Shown: positions 11,641 through 24,830 of the stretch, piece by piece
Position numbering within the stretch: the first letter of the stretch is position 1
How the letters are laid out: each line of letters starts with the position of its first letter
Assembly: GCA_027924585.1 (NCBI GenBank)
Contig: BSBM01000200.1
Span: 1,488,001 to 1,552,000, forward strand
Source of the DNA: Larix kaempferi
Taxonomy: Eukaryota > Streptophyta > Pinopsida > Pinales > Pinaceae
Reading direction: 5' to 3'
DNA: 64,000 bases
Program-made: the position numbers and the translations under genes
The notes under the pieces: generated by a model
What the model saw: the letters and a program-made list of their open reading frames with translations, nothing else
Database searches by the model: none
What the model was told of the DNA's origin: nothing

Positions 11641-13437
11641 CACATCTTCTAGAAGGTTTACATGATTTCTTAAAAAACACGAGTTTTTAGAAAATGTGTT
11701 TTATTTCATAAATGGAATCTACAAAGTATGCACATTCTAGGTCATAACGACTTTATATAGTTTGCGCATGCGTCCGGAAAAAAGAAAATCTTACTTCCAC
11801 TGTTTTTTAAAATCACATCTTCTAGAAGGTTTACATGATTTCTTAAAAAACACGAGTTTTTAGAAAATGTGTTTTATTTCATAAATGGAATCTACAAAGT
11901 ATGCACATTCTAGGTCATAACGACTTTTTATAGTTTGCGCATGCGTCCGGAAATAAGAAAATCTTTCTTCCACCGTTTTTTAAAATCACAGCTTCTAGAA
12001 GGTTTACATGATTTCTTAAAAAACAAGAGTTTTTAGAAAATGTGTTTTATTTCATAAATGGAATCTACAAAGTATGCACATTCTACGTCATAACGACTTT
12101 CTATAGTTTGTGCATGCGTCTGGAAATAAGAAAAGCTTACTTCCCCCGTTTTTTAAAATCACAGCTTCTAGAAGGTTTACATGATTTCGTAAAAAACACG
12201 AGTTTGTAGAAAATGTGTTTTATTTCCTAAATGGAATTAACAAAGTATGCCCATTCTACGTCATAATGACTTTCTATAGTTTGCGCATGCGTCCGGAAAT
12301 AAGAAAAGCTTACTTCCAACGTTTTTCAGAATCACAGCTTCTAGAAGGTTTACATGATTTCTTAAAAAACACGAGTTTTTAGAAAATGTGTTTTATTTCA
12401 TAAATGGAATCAACAAAGTATGCACATTCTACGTCATAACGACTTTCTATAGTTTGCGCATTCGTCCGGAAATAAGAAAAGCTTACTTCCACCATTTTTT
12501 AAAATCACATCTTCTAGAAGGTTTACATGATTTCTTAAAAAACACGAGTTTTTAGAAAATGTGTTTTATTTGATAAGTGGAATCAACAAAGTATGCACAT
12601 TCTACGTCATAACGACTTTCTATAGTTTGCGCATTCGTCCGGAAATAAGAAAAGCTTACTTCCACCGTTTTTTAAAATCACAGCTTCTAGAAGGTTTACA
12701 TGATATCGTAAAAAACACGAGTTTGTAGAAAATGTGTTTTATTTCATAAATGGAATCTACAAAGTATGCAGATTCTACGTCATAACGACTTTCTATAGTT
12801 TGCGCATGCGTCCGGAAATAAGAAAAGCTTACTTCCACCGTTTTTTAAAATCACATCTTCTAGAAGGTTTCCATGATTTCATAAAAAACACAAGTTTTTA
12901 GAAAATGTGTTTTATTTCATAAATGGAATCTACAAAGTATGCACATTATACGTCATAACGACTTTCTATAGTTTGCGCATGCGTCTGGTAATAAGAAAAG
13001 CTTACTTCCACCGTTTTTTAAAATCACAGCTTCTAGAAGGTTTACATGATTTCATAAAAAACACGAGTTTTTAGAAAATGTGTTTTATTTCATAAATGGA
13101 ATAGACAAAGTATGCACATTCTATGTCATAACGACTTTCTATAGTTTGCGCATTCGTCCGGAAATAAGAAAAGCTTACTTCCACCGTTTTTTAAAATCAC
13201 AGCCTCTAGAAGGTTTACATGATTTCTTAAAAAACACGAGTTTTTAGAAAATGTGTTTTATTTCATAAATGGAATCTACAAAGTATGCACATTCTACGTC
13301 ATAACGACTTTCTATAGTTTGCTCATGCGTCCGGAAATAAGAAAATCTTACTTCCACCGTTTTTTAAAATCACAGCTTCTAGAAGGTTTACATGATTTCT
13401 TAAAAAACAAGAGTTTTTAGAAAATGTGTTTTATTTC
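11290..13437 (+). repeat. 22-mer HOR, partial copy 3
   Basis: Matches about 7484-9631 at an offset of 3806 bp. It contains the same CATGGTTTGTT (11315), GCGAATGCG, CTAGGTCATAACG, TTTGATAAGTGG and CATGATATCG landmarks in the same order. It ends at a chimeric monomer near 13437, after which the period becomes 20 monomers. Confidence 0.88.
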
Positions 13438-13480
13438 TTAAATGGAATCTACAAATTATGCACATTCTATGTCATAACGA
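13400..13480 (+). repeat. Chimeric monomer at a HOR register change
   Basis: This monomer combines variants that sit in separate monomers in the parental block. The ACAAGAG start resembles the monomer near 9600. TTTCTTAAATGGAATCTAC resembles the one near 9800. AAATTATGCACATTCTATG resembles the one near 9985. Upstream the match offset is 3806 bp and downstream it is 3460 bp, a loss of exactly two monomers (346 bp). This is the footprint of in-register deletion or unequal exchange. Confidence 0.8.
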
Positions 13481-15040
13481 CTTTCTATAGTTTGCGCATT
13501 CGTCCGGAAATAAGAAAAGCTTACTTCCACCGTATTTTAAAATCACAGCTTCTAGAAGGTTTACATGATTTCTTAAAAAACACGAGTTTTTAGAAAATGT
13601 GTTTTATTTCATAAATGGAATCTACAAAGTATGCATATTCTACGTCATAACGACTTTATATAGTTTGCGCATGCGTCCGGAAATAAGAAAAGCTTACTTC
13701 CCCCATTTTTTAAAATCACAGCTTCTAGAAGGTTTACATGATTTCTTAAAAAACACGAGTTTTTAGAAAATGTGTTTTATTTCATAAATGGAATCAACAA
13801 AGTATGCACATTCTACGTCAGAAGGCCTTTCTATAGTTTGCGCATGTGTTTGGAAATAAGAAAAGCTGACTGCCACCATTTTTTAAAATCACAGCTTCTA
13901 GAAGGTTTACATGATTTTGTAAAAAACACGAGTTTTTAGAAAATGTGTTTTATTTCATATATGGAATCAACAAAGTATGCACATTCTACGTCATAACGAC
14001 TTTCTATAGTTTCTGCATGCGTCAGGAAATAAGAAAAGCTTACTTCCCCCGTTTTTTAAAATAACAGCTTCTAGAAGGTTTACATGATTTCTTAAAAAAC
14101 AAGAGTTTTTAGAAAATGTGTATTATTTCATAAATAGAATCAACAAAGTATGCACATTCTACATCATAACGACTTTCTATAGTTTGCGCATGCGTCCGGA
14201 AATAAGAAAAGCTTACTTCCACCATTTTTTAAAATCACGGATTCTAGAAAGTTTACATGATTTCGTAAAAAACACGAGTTTTTAGAAAATGTGTTTTATT
14301 TCATAAATGGAATCAACAAAGTATGCACACTCTACGTCATAACGATTTTCTATAGTTTGTGCATGCATCCGGAAATAAGAAAAGCTCACCTCCCCCGTTT
14401 TTTAAAATCACAGATTCTAGAAGTTTTGCATGATTTCTTAAAAAACACGAGTTTTTAGAAAATGTGTTTTATTAAATAAATGGAATCAACAAAGTATGCA
14501 CATTCTACGTCATAACGACTTTCTATAGTTTGCGCATGCGTTTCGAAATAAGAAAAGCTTACTTCCCCCGTTTTTTAAAATCACGGCTTCTAGAAGGTTT
14601 ACATGATTTCTTAAAAAACACGAGTTTTTAGAAAATGTGTTTTATTTCATAAATAGAATCAACAAAGTATGCACATTCTACGTCATAACGACTTTCTATA
14701 GTTTGCGCATGCGTTTGGAAATAAGAAAAGCTTACTTCCCCCGTTTTTTAAAATCACAGCTTCTAGAAGGTTTACATGGTTTGTTAAAAAACACGAGTTT
14801 TTAGAAAATGTGTTTTATTTCATAAATGGAATCAACAAAGTATGCACATTCTACGTCATAACGACTTTCTGTAGTTTGCGCATGCGTCCAGAAAAAAGAA
14901 AAGCTTACTTCCACCGTTTTTTAAAATCACAGCCTCTAGAAGGTTTACATGATTTCGTAAAAAACACGAGTTTTTAGAAAATGTGTTTTATTTCATAAAT
15001 GGAATCTACAAAGTATGCACATTCTACGTCATAACGACTT
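13465..15040 (+). repeat. 20-mer HOR, copy 2
   Basis: Second copy of 10005-11640, with CATGGTTTGTT at 14775. From about 15060 it departs from copy 1: AAAAGAAAAGC replaces AAAAGAGAATC, and GGTGTACATG appears at 15115. It then leads into a different block. Confidence 0.88.
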
Positions 15041-15249
15041 TCTATAGTTTGCGAATGCGTCCGGAAAAAAGAAAAGCTTACTTCCACTGTTTTTTAAAAT
15101 CACATCTTCTAGAAGGTGTACATGATTTCTTAAAAAACACGAGTTTTTAGAAAATGTGTTTTATTTCATAAATGGAATCTACAAAGTATGCACATTCTAC
15201 GTCATAACGACTTTATATAGTTTGCGCATGCGTCCGGAAATAAGAAAAG

Positions 15250-16990
15250 CTTACTTCCACCGTTTTTTAAAATCACAGCTTCTAGAATGTTTACATGATT
15301 TGTTAAAAAACACGTGTTTTTAGAAAATGTGTTTTATTTCATAAATGGAATCAACAAAATATGCACATTCTACGTCATAACGACTTTCTATAGTTTGCGC
15401 ATGCGTTTGGAAATAAGAAAAGCCTACATCCACCGTTTTTTAAAATCACAGCTTCGAGAAGGTTTACAGGATTTCGTAAAAAACACGAGTTTTTAGAAAA
15501 TATGTTTTATTTCATAAATGGAATCTACAAAGTATGCACATTCTACGTCAGAACGGTTTTATATAGTTTGCGCATGCGTCCAGAAATAAGAAAAGCTTAC
15601 TTCCCCCGTTTTTTAAAATCACAGCTTCTAGAAGGTTTACATGATTTGTTAAAAAACAGGAGTTTTTAGAAAATGTGTTTTATTTCATAAATGGAATCTA
15701 CAAAGTATGCACATTCTACGTCATAACGACTTTCTATAGTTTGCGCATGCGTTTGGAAATAAGAAAAGCTTACTTCCCCCATTTTTTAAAATCACAGCTT
15801 CTAGAAGGTTTACATGATTTCTTAAAAAACACGAGTTTTTAGAAAATGTGTTTTATTTCATAAATGGAATCAACAAAGTATGCACATTCTATGTCATAGC
15901 GACTTTCTATAGTTTGCGCATGCATTTGGAAATAAGAAAAGCTTACTTCCACCCTTTTTTAAAATCACAGCTTCTCGAAGGTTTACATGATTTCTTAAAA
16001 AACACGAGTTTTTAGAAAATGTGTTTTATTTCATAAATGGAATCAACAAATTATGCACATTCTACGTCATAACGACTTTCTATAGTTTGCGCATGCGTCC
16101 GGAAATAAGAAAAGCTTACTTCCCCCGTTTTTTAAAATCACAGCTTCTAGAAGGTTTACATGATTTCTGAAAAAACACGAGTTTTTAGAAAATGTGTTTT
16201 ATTTCATAAATGGAATCAACAAAGTATGCACATTCTACGTCATAACGACTTTCTATAGTTTGCGCATGCATTTGGAAATAAGAAAAGCTGACTTCCCCCG
16301 TTTTTTAAAATCACAGCTTCTAGAAGGTTTACATGATTGCTTAAAAGACACGAGTTTTTAGAAAATGTGTTTTATTTCATAAATAGAATCAACAAAGTAT
16401 GCACATTCTACGTCATAACGACTTTCTATAGTTTGCGCATGCGTCTGGAAATAATAAAAGCTTACTTCCCCCGTTTCTTAAAATCACAGCTTCTAGAAGG
16501 TTTACATGATTTCTTAAAAAACACGAGTTTTTAGAAAATGTGTTTGATTTAATAAATGGAATCAACAAAGTATGCACATTCTACGTCATAACGACTTTCT
16601 ATAGATTGCGCATGCGTTTGGAAATAAGAAAAGCTTACTTCCCCCGTTTTTTAAAATCACAGCGTCGAGAAGGTTTACATGATTTCATAAAAAACACGAG
16701 TTTTTAGAAAATGTGTTTTATTTCATAAATGGAATCTACAAAGTATGCACATTCTACGTCATAACGACTTTCTATAGTTTGCGCATGCGTCCGGAAATAA
16801 GAAAAGCTTACTTCCACCGCTTTTTGAAATCACAGCTTCTAGAAGGTTTACATGATTTCGTAAAAAACAGGAGTTTGTAGAAAATGTGTTTTATTTCATA
16901 AATGGAATCGACAAAGTATGCACATTCTATGTCATAACGACTTTCTATAGTTTGCGCATGCGTCCGAAAATAAGAAAAGCTTACTTCCAC
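15250..16990 (+). repeat. 25-mer block b, copy 1 (about 10 monomers)
   Basis: Matches 19575-21315 at an offset of 4325 bp, and 24937 onward at a further 5362 bp. Private variants include AAGCCTACATCCACCG, CTTCGAGAAGGTTTACAGG (15455), GTCAGAACGGTTTTATATAG, CTTTTTTAAAATCAC after CCACC, TTTCTGAAAAAACACG, GATTGCTTAAAAGACACG and TATAGATTGCGC. Confidence 0.88.
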
Positions 16991-17049
16991 CGTTTTTTAA
17001 AATCACAGCTTCTAGAAGGTTTACATGATTTCGTAAAAAACACGAGTTT

Positions 17050-18870
17050 TTAGAAAATGTGTTTTATTTCATAAATGGAATCTACAAAGTATGCACATTC
17101 TACGTCATAACGACTTTATATAGTTTGCGCATGCGTCCGGAAATAAGAAAAGCTTACTTCCCCCATTTTTTAAAATCACAGCTTCTAGAAGGTTTACATG
17201 ATTTCTTAAAAAACACAAGTTTTTAGAAAATGTGTTTTATTTCATAAATGGAATCAACAAAGTATGCACATTCTACGTCAGAAGGCCTTTATATAGTTTG
17301 CGCATGTGTTTGGAAATAAGAAAAGCTGACTGCCACCATTTTTTAAAATCACAGCTTCTAGAAGGTTTACATGATTTTGTAAAAAACACGAGTTTTTAGA
17401 AAATGTGTTTTATTTCATATATGGAATCAACAAAGTATGCACATTCTACGTCATAACGACTTTCTATAGTTTCCGCATGCGTCAGGAAATAAGAAAAGCT
17501 TACTTCCCCCGTTTTTTAAAATAACAGCTTCTAGAAGGTTTACATGATTTCTTAAAAAACACGAGTTTTTAGAAAATGTGTATTATTTCATAAATAGAAT
17601 CAACAAAGTATGCACATTCTACATCATAACGACTTTCTATAGTTTGCGCATGCGTCCGGAAATAAGAAAAGCTTACTTCCACCATTTTTTAAAATCACGG
17701 ATTCTAGAAAGTTTACATGATTTCGTAAAAAACACGTGTTTTTAGAAAATGTCTTTTATTTCATAAATGGAATCAACAAAGTATGCACACTCTACGTCAT
17801 AACGATTTTCTATAGTTTGTGCATGCATCCGGAAATAAGAAAAGCTCACCTCCCCCGTTTTTTAAAATCACAGATTCTAGAAGTTTTGCATGATTTCTTA
17901 AAAAACACGAGTTTTTAGAAAATGTGTTTTATTAAATAAATGGAATCAACAAAGTATGCACATTCTACGTCATAACGACTTTCTATAGTTTGCGCATGCG
18001 TTTCGAAATAAGAAAAGCTTACTTCCCCCGTTTTTTAAAATCACGGCTTCTAGAAGGTTTACATGATTTCTTAAAAAACACGAGTTTTTAGAAAATGTGT
18101 TTTATTTCATAAATAGAATCAACAAAGTATGCACATTCTACGTCATAACGACTTTCTATAGTTTGCGCATGCGTTTGGAAATAAGAAAAGCTTACTTCCC
18201 CCGTTTTTTAAAATCACAGCTTCTAGAAGGTTTACATGGTTTGTTAAAAAACACGAGTTTTTAGAAAATGTGTTTTATTTCATAAATGGAATCAACAAAG
18301 TATGCACATTCTACGTCATAACGACTTTCTGTAGTTTGCGCATGCGTCCAGAAAAAAGAAAAGCTTACTTCCACCGTTTTTTAAAATCACAGCCTCTAGA
18401 AGGTTTACATGATTTCGTAAAAAACACGAGGTTTTAGAAAATGTGTTTTATTTCATAAATGGAATCTACAAAGTATGCACATTCTACATCATAACGACTT
18501 TCTACAGTTTGCGAATGCGTCCGGAAAAAAGAAAATCTTACTTCCACTGTTTTTTAAAATCACATCTTCTAGAAGGTTTACATGATTTCTTAAAAAACAC
18601 GAGTTTTTAGAAAATGTGTTTTATTTCATAAATGGAATCTACAAAGTATGCACATTCTAGGTCATAACGACTTTATATAGTTTGCGAATGCGTCCGGAAA
18701 AAAGAAAATCTTACTTCCACTGTTTTTTAAAATCACATCTTCCAGAAGGTTTACATGATTTCCTAAAAAACACGAGTTTTTAGAAAATATGTTTTATTTC
18801 ATAAATGGAATCTACAAAGTATGCACATTCTAGGTCATAACGACTTTTTATAGTTTGCGCATGCGTCCGG
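17050..18870 (+). repeat. 20-mer HOR, copy 3
   Basis: Matches 13590-15040 at 3460 bp, and at its end resembles 10125-11950 (offset 6920 bp, 40 monomers) more closely than copy 2, for example through CTAGGTCATAACGACTTTATATAG-type monomers near 18660 and 18835. At about 18880 the register jumps back four monomers: CATGGTTTGTT at 18235 recurs at 18927. Confidence 0.82.
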
Positions 18871-19468
18871 AAATAAGAAAAGCTTACTTCCCCCGTTTTT
18901 TAAAATCACAGCTTCTAGAAGGTTTACATGGTTTGTTAAAAAACACGAGTTTTTAGAAAATGTGTTTTATTTCATAAATGGAATCAACAAAGTATGCACA
19001 TTCTACGTCATAACGACTTTCTATAGTTTGCGCATGCGTCCGGAAAAAAGAAAAGCTTACTTCCACCATTTTTTAAAATCACAGCCTCTAGAAGGTTTAC
19101 ATGATTTCGTAAAAAACACGAGTTTTTAGAAAATGTGTTTTATTTCATAAATGGAATCTACAAAGTATGCACATTCTACGTCATAACGACTTTCTATAGT
19201 TTGCGAATGCGTCCGGAAAAAAGAAAAGCTTACTTCCACTGTTTTTTAAAATCACATCTTTTAGAAGGTGTACATGATTTCTTAAAAAACACGAGTTTTT
19301 AGAAAATGTGTTTTATTTCATAAATGGAATCTACAAAGTATGCACATTCTACGTCATAACGACTTTATATAGTTTGCGCATGCGTCCGGAAATAAGAAAA
19401 GCTTACTTCCACCGTTTTTTAAAATCACAGCTTCTAGAAGGTTTACATAATTTCGTAAAAAACACGAG

Positions 19469-22400
19469 TTTTAAGAAAATGTGTTTTATTTCATAAATGG
19501 AATCTACAAAATATGCACATTCTACGTCATAACGACTTTATATAGTTTACGCATGCGTCCGGAAATAAGAAAAGTTTACTTCCCCCGTTTTTTAAAATCA
19601 CAGCTTCTAGAATGTTTACATGATTTGTTAAAAAACACGAGTTTTTAGAAAATGTGTTTTATTTCATAAATGGAATCAACAAAATATGCACATTCTACGT
19701 CATAACGACTTTCTATAGTTTGCGCATGCGTTTGGAAATAAGAAAAGCCTACATCCACCGTTTTTTAAAATCACAACTTCGAGAAGGTTTACAGGATTTC
19801 GTAAAAAACACGAGTTTTTAGAAAATATGTTTTATTTCATAAATGGAATCTACAAAGTATGCACATTCTGCGTCAGAACGGTTTTATATAGTTTGCGCAT
19901 GCGTCCAGAAATAAGAAAAGCTTACTTCCCCCGTTTTTTAAAATCACAGCTTCTAGAAGGTTTACATGATTTGTTAAAAAACAGGAGTTTTTAGAAAATG
20001 TGTTTTATTTCATAAATGGAATCTACAAAGTATGCACATTCTACGTCATAACGACTTTCTATAGTTTGCGCATGCGTTTGGAAATAAGAAAAGCTTACTT
20101 CCCCCATTTTTTAAAATCACAGCTTCTAGAAGGTTTACATGATTTCTTAAAAAACACGAGTTTTTAGAAAATGTGTTTTATTTCATAAATGGAATCAACA
20201 AAGTATGCACATTCTATGTCATAGCGACTTTCTATAGTTTGCGCATGCATTTGGAAATAAGAAAAGCTTACTTCCACCCTTTTTTAAAATCACAGCTTCT
20301 CGAAGGTTTACATGATTTCTTAAAAAACACGAGTTTTTAGAAAATGTGTTTTATTTCATAAATGGAATCAACAAATTATGCACATTCTATGTCATAACGA
20401 CTTTCTATAGTTTGCGCATGCGTCCGGAAATAAGAAAAGCTTACTTCCCCCGTTTTTTAAAATCACAGCTTCTAGAAGGTTTACATGATTTCTGAAAAAA
20501 CACGAGTTTTTAGAAAATGTGTTTTATTTCATAAATGGAATCAACAAAGTATGCACATTCTACGTCATAACGACTTTCTATAGTTTGCGCATGCATTTGG
20601 AAATAAGAAAAGCTGACTTCCCCCGTTTTTTAAAATCACAGCTTCTAGGAGGTTTACATGATTGCTTAAAAGACACGAGTTTTTAGAAAATGTGTTTTAT
20701 TTCATAAATAGAATCAACAAAGTATGCACATTCTACGTCATAACGACTTTCTATAGTTTGCGCATGCGTCTGGAAATAAGAAAAGCTTACTTCCCCCGTT
20801 TCTTAAAATCACAGCTTCTAGAAGGTTTACATGATTTCTTAAAAAACACGAGTTTTTAGAAAATGTGTTTGATTTCATAAATGGAATCAACAAAGTATGC
20901 ACATTCTACATCATAACGACTTTCTATAGATTGCGCATGCGTTTGGAAATAAGAAAAGCTTACTTCCCCCGTTTTTTAAAATCACAGCGTCTAGAAGGTT
21001 TACATGATTTCATAAAAAACACGAGTTTTTAGAAAATGTGTTTTATTTCATAAATGGAATCTACAAAGTATGCACATTCTACGTCATAACGACTTTCTAT
21101 AGTTTGCGCATGCGTCCGGAAATAAGAAAAGCTTACTTCCACCGCTTTTTGAAATCACAGCTTCTAGAGGTTTACATGATTTCGTAAAAAACAGGAGTTT
21201 GTAGAAAATGTGTTTTATTTCATAAATGGAATCGACAAAGTATGCACATTCTATGTCATAACGACTTTCTATAGTTTGCGGATGCGTCCGAAAATAAGAA
21301 AAGCTTACTTCCACCGTTTTTTAAAATCACAGCTTCTAGAAGGTTTACATGATTTCGTAAAAAACACGAGTTTTTAGAAAATGTATTTTATTTCATAAAT
21401 GGAATCTACAAAGTATGCACATTCTACGTCATAATGACTTTCTATAGTTTGCGCATGAGTCCGGAATTAAGAAAAGCTTACTTCCACCGTTTTTTTAAAT
21501 CACAGCTTCTAGAAGGTTTACATGATTTCGTAAAAAACACGAGTTTTTAGAAAATGTGTTTTATTTCATAAATGGAATCTACAAAGTATGCACATTCTAC
21601 GTCATAACGACTTTCTATAGTTTGCGCATGCGTTTGGAAATAAGAAAAGCTTACTTCCCCTGTTTTTTAAAATCACAGCTTCTAGAAGGTTTACATGGTT
21701 TCTTAAAAAACACGAGTTTTTAGAAAATGTGTTTTATTTCATAAATGGAATCAACAAAGTATGCACATTCTACGTCATAACGACTTTCTATAGTTTGCTC
21801 ATGCGTCCAGAAATAAGAAAAGCTTACTTCCACCATTTTTTAAAATCACAGCTTCTAGAAGGGTTACACGATTTCTTAAAAAACACGAGTTTTTAGAAAA
21901 TGTGTTTTATTTCATAAATGGAATCAACAAAGTATGCACATTCTACGTCATAACGAATTTCTATAGTTTGCGCATGCGTCCGGAAATAAGAAAAGCTTAC
22001 TCAACCGTTTTTTAAAATCACAGCTTCTAGAACGTTTACATGATTTCCTAAAAAACACGATTTTTTAGAAAATGTGTTTTATTTCATAAATGGAATAAAC
22101 GAAGTACGCACATTCTACGTCATAACAACTTTCTATAGTTTGCGCATGCGTTTGATAATAAGAAAAGCTTACTTGCCCCGTTTTTTAAAATCACGGCTTC
22201 TAGAAGGTTTACATGATTTCTTAAAAAACAAGAGTTTTTAGAAAGTGTGTTTTATTTCATAAATGGAATGTACAAAGTATGCACATTCTATGTCATAACG
22301 ACTTTCTATAGTTTGCGCATGCATCCGGAAATAAGAAAAGCTTACTTCCCCCGTTTTTTAAAATCACAACATCTAGAAGGTTTACATGATTTCTTAAAAA

Positions 22401-23120
22401 ACACGTGTTTTTAGAAAATGTGTTTTATCTCATAAATGGAATCAACAAAGTATGCACATTCTACGTCATAACGACTTTCTATAGTTTGTGCATTCATCCG
22501 GAAATAAGAAAAGCTTACTTGCACCGTTTTTTAAAATCACATCTTCTAGAAGGTTTACATGATTTCTTAAAAAACACGAGTTTTTAGAAAATGTGTTTTA
22601 GTTGATAAGTGGAATCAACAAAGTATGCACATTCTACGTCATAACGACTTTCTATAGTTTGTGCATTCGTCCGGAAATAAGAAAAGCTTACTTCCACCAT
22701 TTTTTAAAATCACACCTTCTAGAAGGTTTACATGATTTCGTAAAAAACAAGAGTTTTTGGAAAATGTGTTTTATTTCATAAATGGAATCTACAAAGTATG
22801 CACATTCTACGTCATAACGACTTTCTATAGTTTTCATATGCATCCGGAAATAAGAAAAGCTTACTTCCCCCGTTTTTTAAAATCACAGCTTCTAGAAGGT
22901 TTACATGATTTCGTAAAAAACACGAGTTTTTAGAAAATGTGTTTTATTTCATAAATGGAATCTACAAAGTATGCACATTCTACGTCATAACGACTTTCTA
23001 TAGTTTGCGCATGCGTCCGGAAATAAGAAAAGCTTACTTCCACCGTTTTTTAAAATCATAGCTTCTAGACGGTTTACATGATTTCGTAAAAAACACGAGT
23101 TTTTAGAAAATGTGTTTTAT
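19469..23120 (+). repeat. Large duplicated block c, copy 1 (about 21 monomers)
   Basis: Includes block b copy 2 (19575-21315). It matches 24831-28830 at offsets that step through 5362 (31 monomers), about 5536 (32) and 5710 bp (33). Landmarks shared by both copies are TTTTAAGAAAATG (19469/24831), GCATGAGTCCGG (21453/26989), GAAAGTGTGT (22241/27778), TTTTCATATG (22831/28541) and TAGACGG (23066/28776). The steps are single-monomer additions in the second copy. Confidence 0.85.
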
Positions 23121-24830
23121 TTCATAAATGGAATCAACAAAGTATGCACATTCTATGTCATAGCGACTTTCTATAGTTTGCGCATGCATTTGGAAATAAG
23201 AAAAGCTTACTTCAACCATTTTTTAAAATCACAGCTTCTAGAAGGTTTACATGATTTTGTAAAAAACATGAGTTTTTAGAAAATGTGTTTTATTTCATAT
23301 ATGGAATCAACAAAGTATGCACATTCTACGTCATAACGACTTTCTATAGTTTGCGCATGCGTCCGGAAATAAGAAAAGCTTACTTCCCCCGTTTTTTAAA
23401 ATAACAGCTTCTAGAAGGTTTACATGATTTCTTAAAAAACACGAGTTTTTAGAAAATGTGTATTATTTCATAAATAGAATCAACAAAGTATGCACACTCT
23501 ATGTCATAACGATTTTCTATAGTTTGTGCATGCGTCCGGAAATAAGAAAAGCTCACCTCCCCCATTTTTTAAAATCACAGATTCTAGAAGTTTTGCATGA
23601 TTTCTTAAAAAACACGAGTTTTTAAAAAATGTGTTTTATTAAATAAATGGAATCAACAAAGTATGCACATTCTACGTCATAACGAATTTCTATAGTTTGC
23701 GCATGCGTTTGGAAATAAGAAAAGCTTACTTCCCCCGTTTTTTAAAATCACAGCTTCTAGAAGGTTTACATGATTTCTTAAAAAACACGAGTTTTTAGAA
23801 AAGGTGTTTTATTTCATAAATAGAATCAACAAAGTATGCACATTCTACGTCATAACGACTTTCTATAGTTTGCGCATGCGTTTGGAAATAAGAAAAGCTT
23901 ACTTCCCCCGTTTTTTTAAAATCACAGCTTCTAGAAGGTTTACATGGTTTGTTAAAAAACACGAGTTTTTAGAAAATGTGTTTTATTTCATAAATGGAAT
24001 CAACAAAGTATGCACATTCTACGTCATAACGACTTTCTATAGTTTGCGCATGCGTCCGGAAAAAAGAAAAGCTTACTTCCACCGTTTTTTAAAATCACAG
24101 CCTCTAGAAGGTTTACATGATTTCGTAAAAAACACGAGTTTTTAGAAAATGTGTTTTATTTCATAAATGGAATCTACAAAGTATGCACATTCTACGTCAT
24201 AACGACTTTCTATAGTTTGCGAATGCGTCCGGAAAAAAGAAAAGCTTACTTCCACTGTTTTTTAAAATCACATCTTCTAGAAGGTTTACATGATTTCTTA
24301 AAAAACACGAGTTTTTAGAAAATGTGTTTTATTTCATAAATGGAATCTACAAAGTATGCACATTCTACGTCATAACGACTTTATATAGTTTGCGCATGCG
24401 TCTGAAATAAGAAAAGCTTACTTCCCCCGTTTTTTAAAATCACAGCTTCTAGAAGGTTTACATGATTTCTTAAAAAACACGAGTTTTTAGAAAATGTGTT
24501 TTATTTCATAAATGGAATCAACAAAGTATGCACATTCTACGTCATAACGACTTTCTATAGTTTGCGCATGCGTCCGGAAATAAGAAAAGCTTACTTCCAC
24601 CGTTTTTTAAAATCACAGCTTCTAGAAGGTTTACATGATTTCGTAAAAAACACGAGTTTTTAAAAAATGTGTTTTATTTCATCAAATGGAATCTACAAAG
24701 TATGCACATTCTACGTTATAAGGCCTTTCTATAGTTTTCGCATGCGTTTGGAAATAAAAAAAACTTACTTCCACCGTTTTTTAAAATCACAGCTTCTAGA
24801 AGGTTTACATGATTTCGTAAAAAACACGAG
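23121..24830 (+). repeat. Satellite linking stretch between copies of block c
   Basis: Ten monomers made of material also found at 10.4-12 and 18.2-19.4 kb. They show TTTCATATATGG near 23295, GTGTATTATTTC near 23459, AGCTCACCTCCCCC near 23549, CATGGTTTGTT near 23943 and GCGAATGCGTCCGG near 24220. A one-base T insertion near 23916 makes one unit 174 bp and opens a two-monomer reading frame. Nothing non-satellite is present. Confidence 0.85.

Noticed and set aside
23804-24145. Open frames of 60-113 codons on both strands, for example a two-monomer 113-codon frame here and similar ones at 37931, 42172, 43383, 51036 and 55986
   Set aside because: They are the satellite monomer translated. A 173-bp unit shifts frame each copy, so frames close after one monomer. 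The longer ones need a 174-bp (one extra base) or 171-bp (two fewer) unit, and these arise from indels in A/T runs. No start context, domain or codon constraint is visible.
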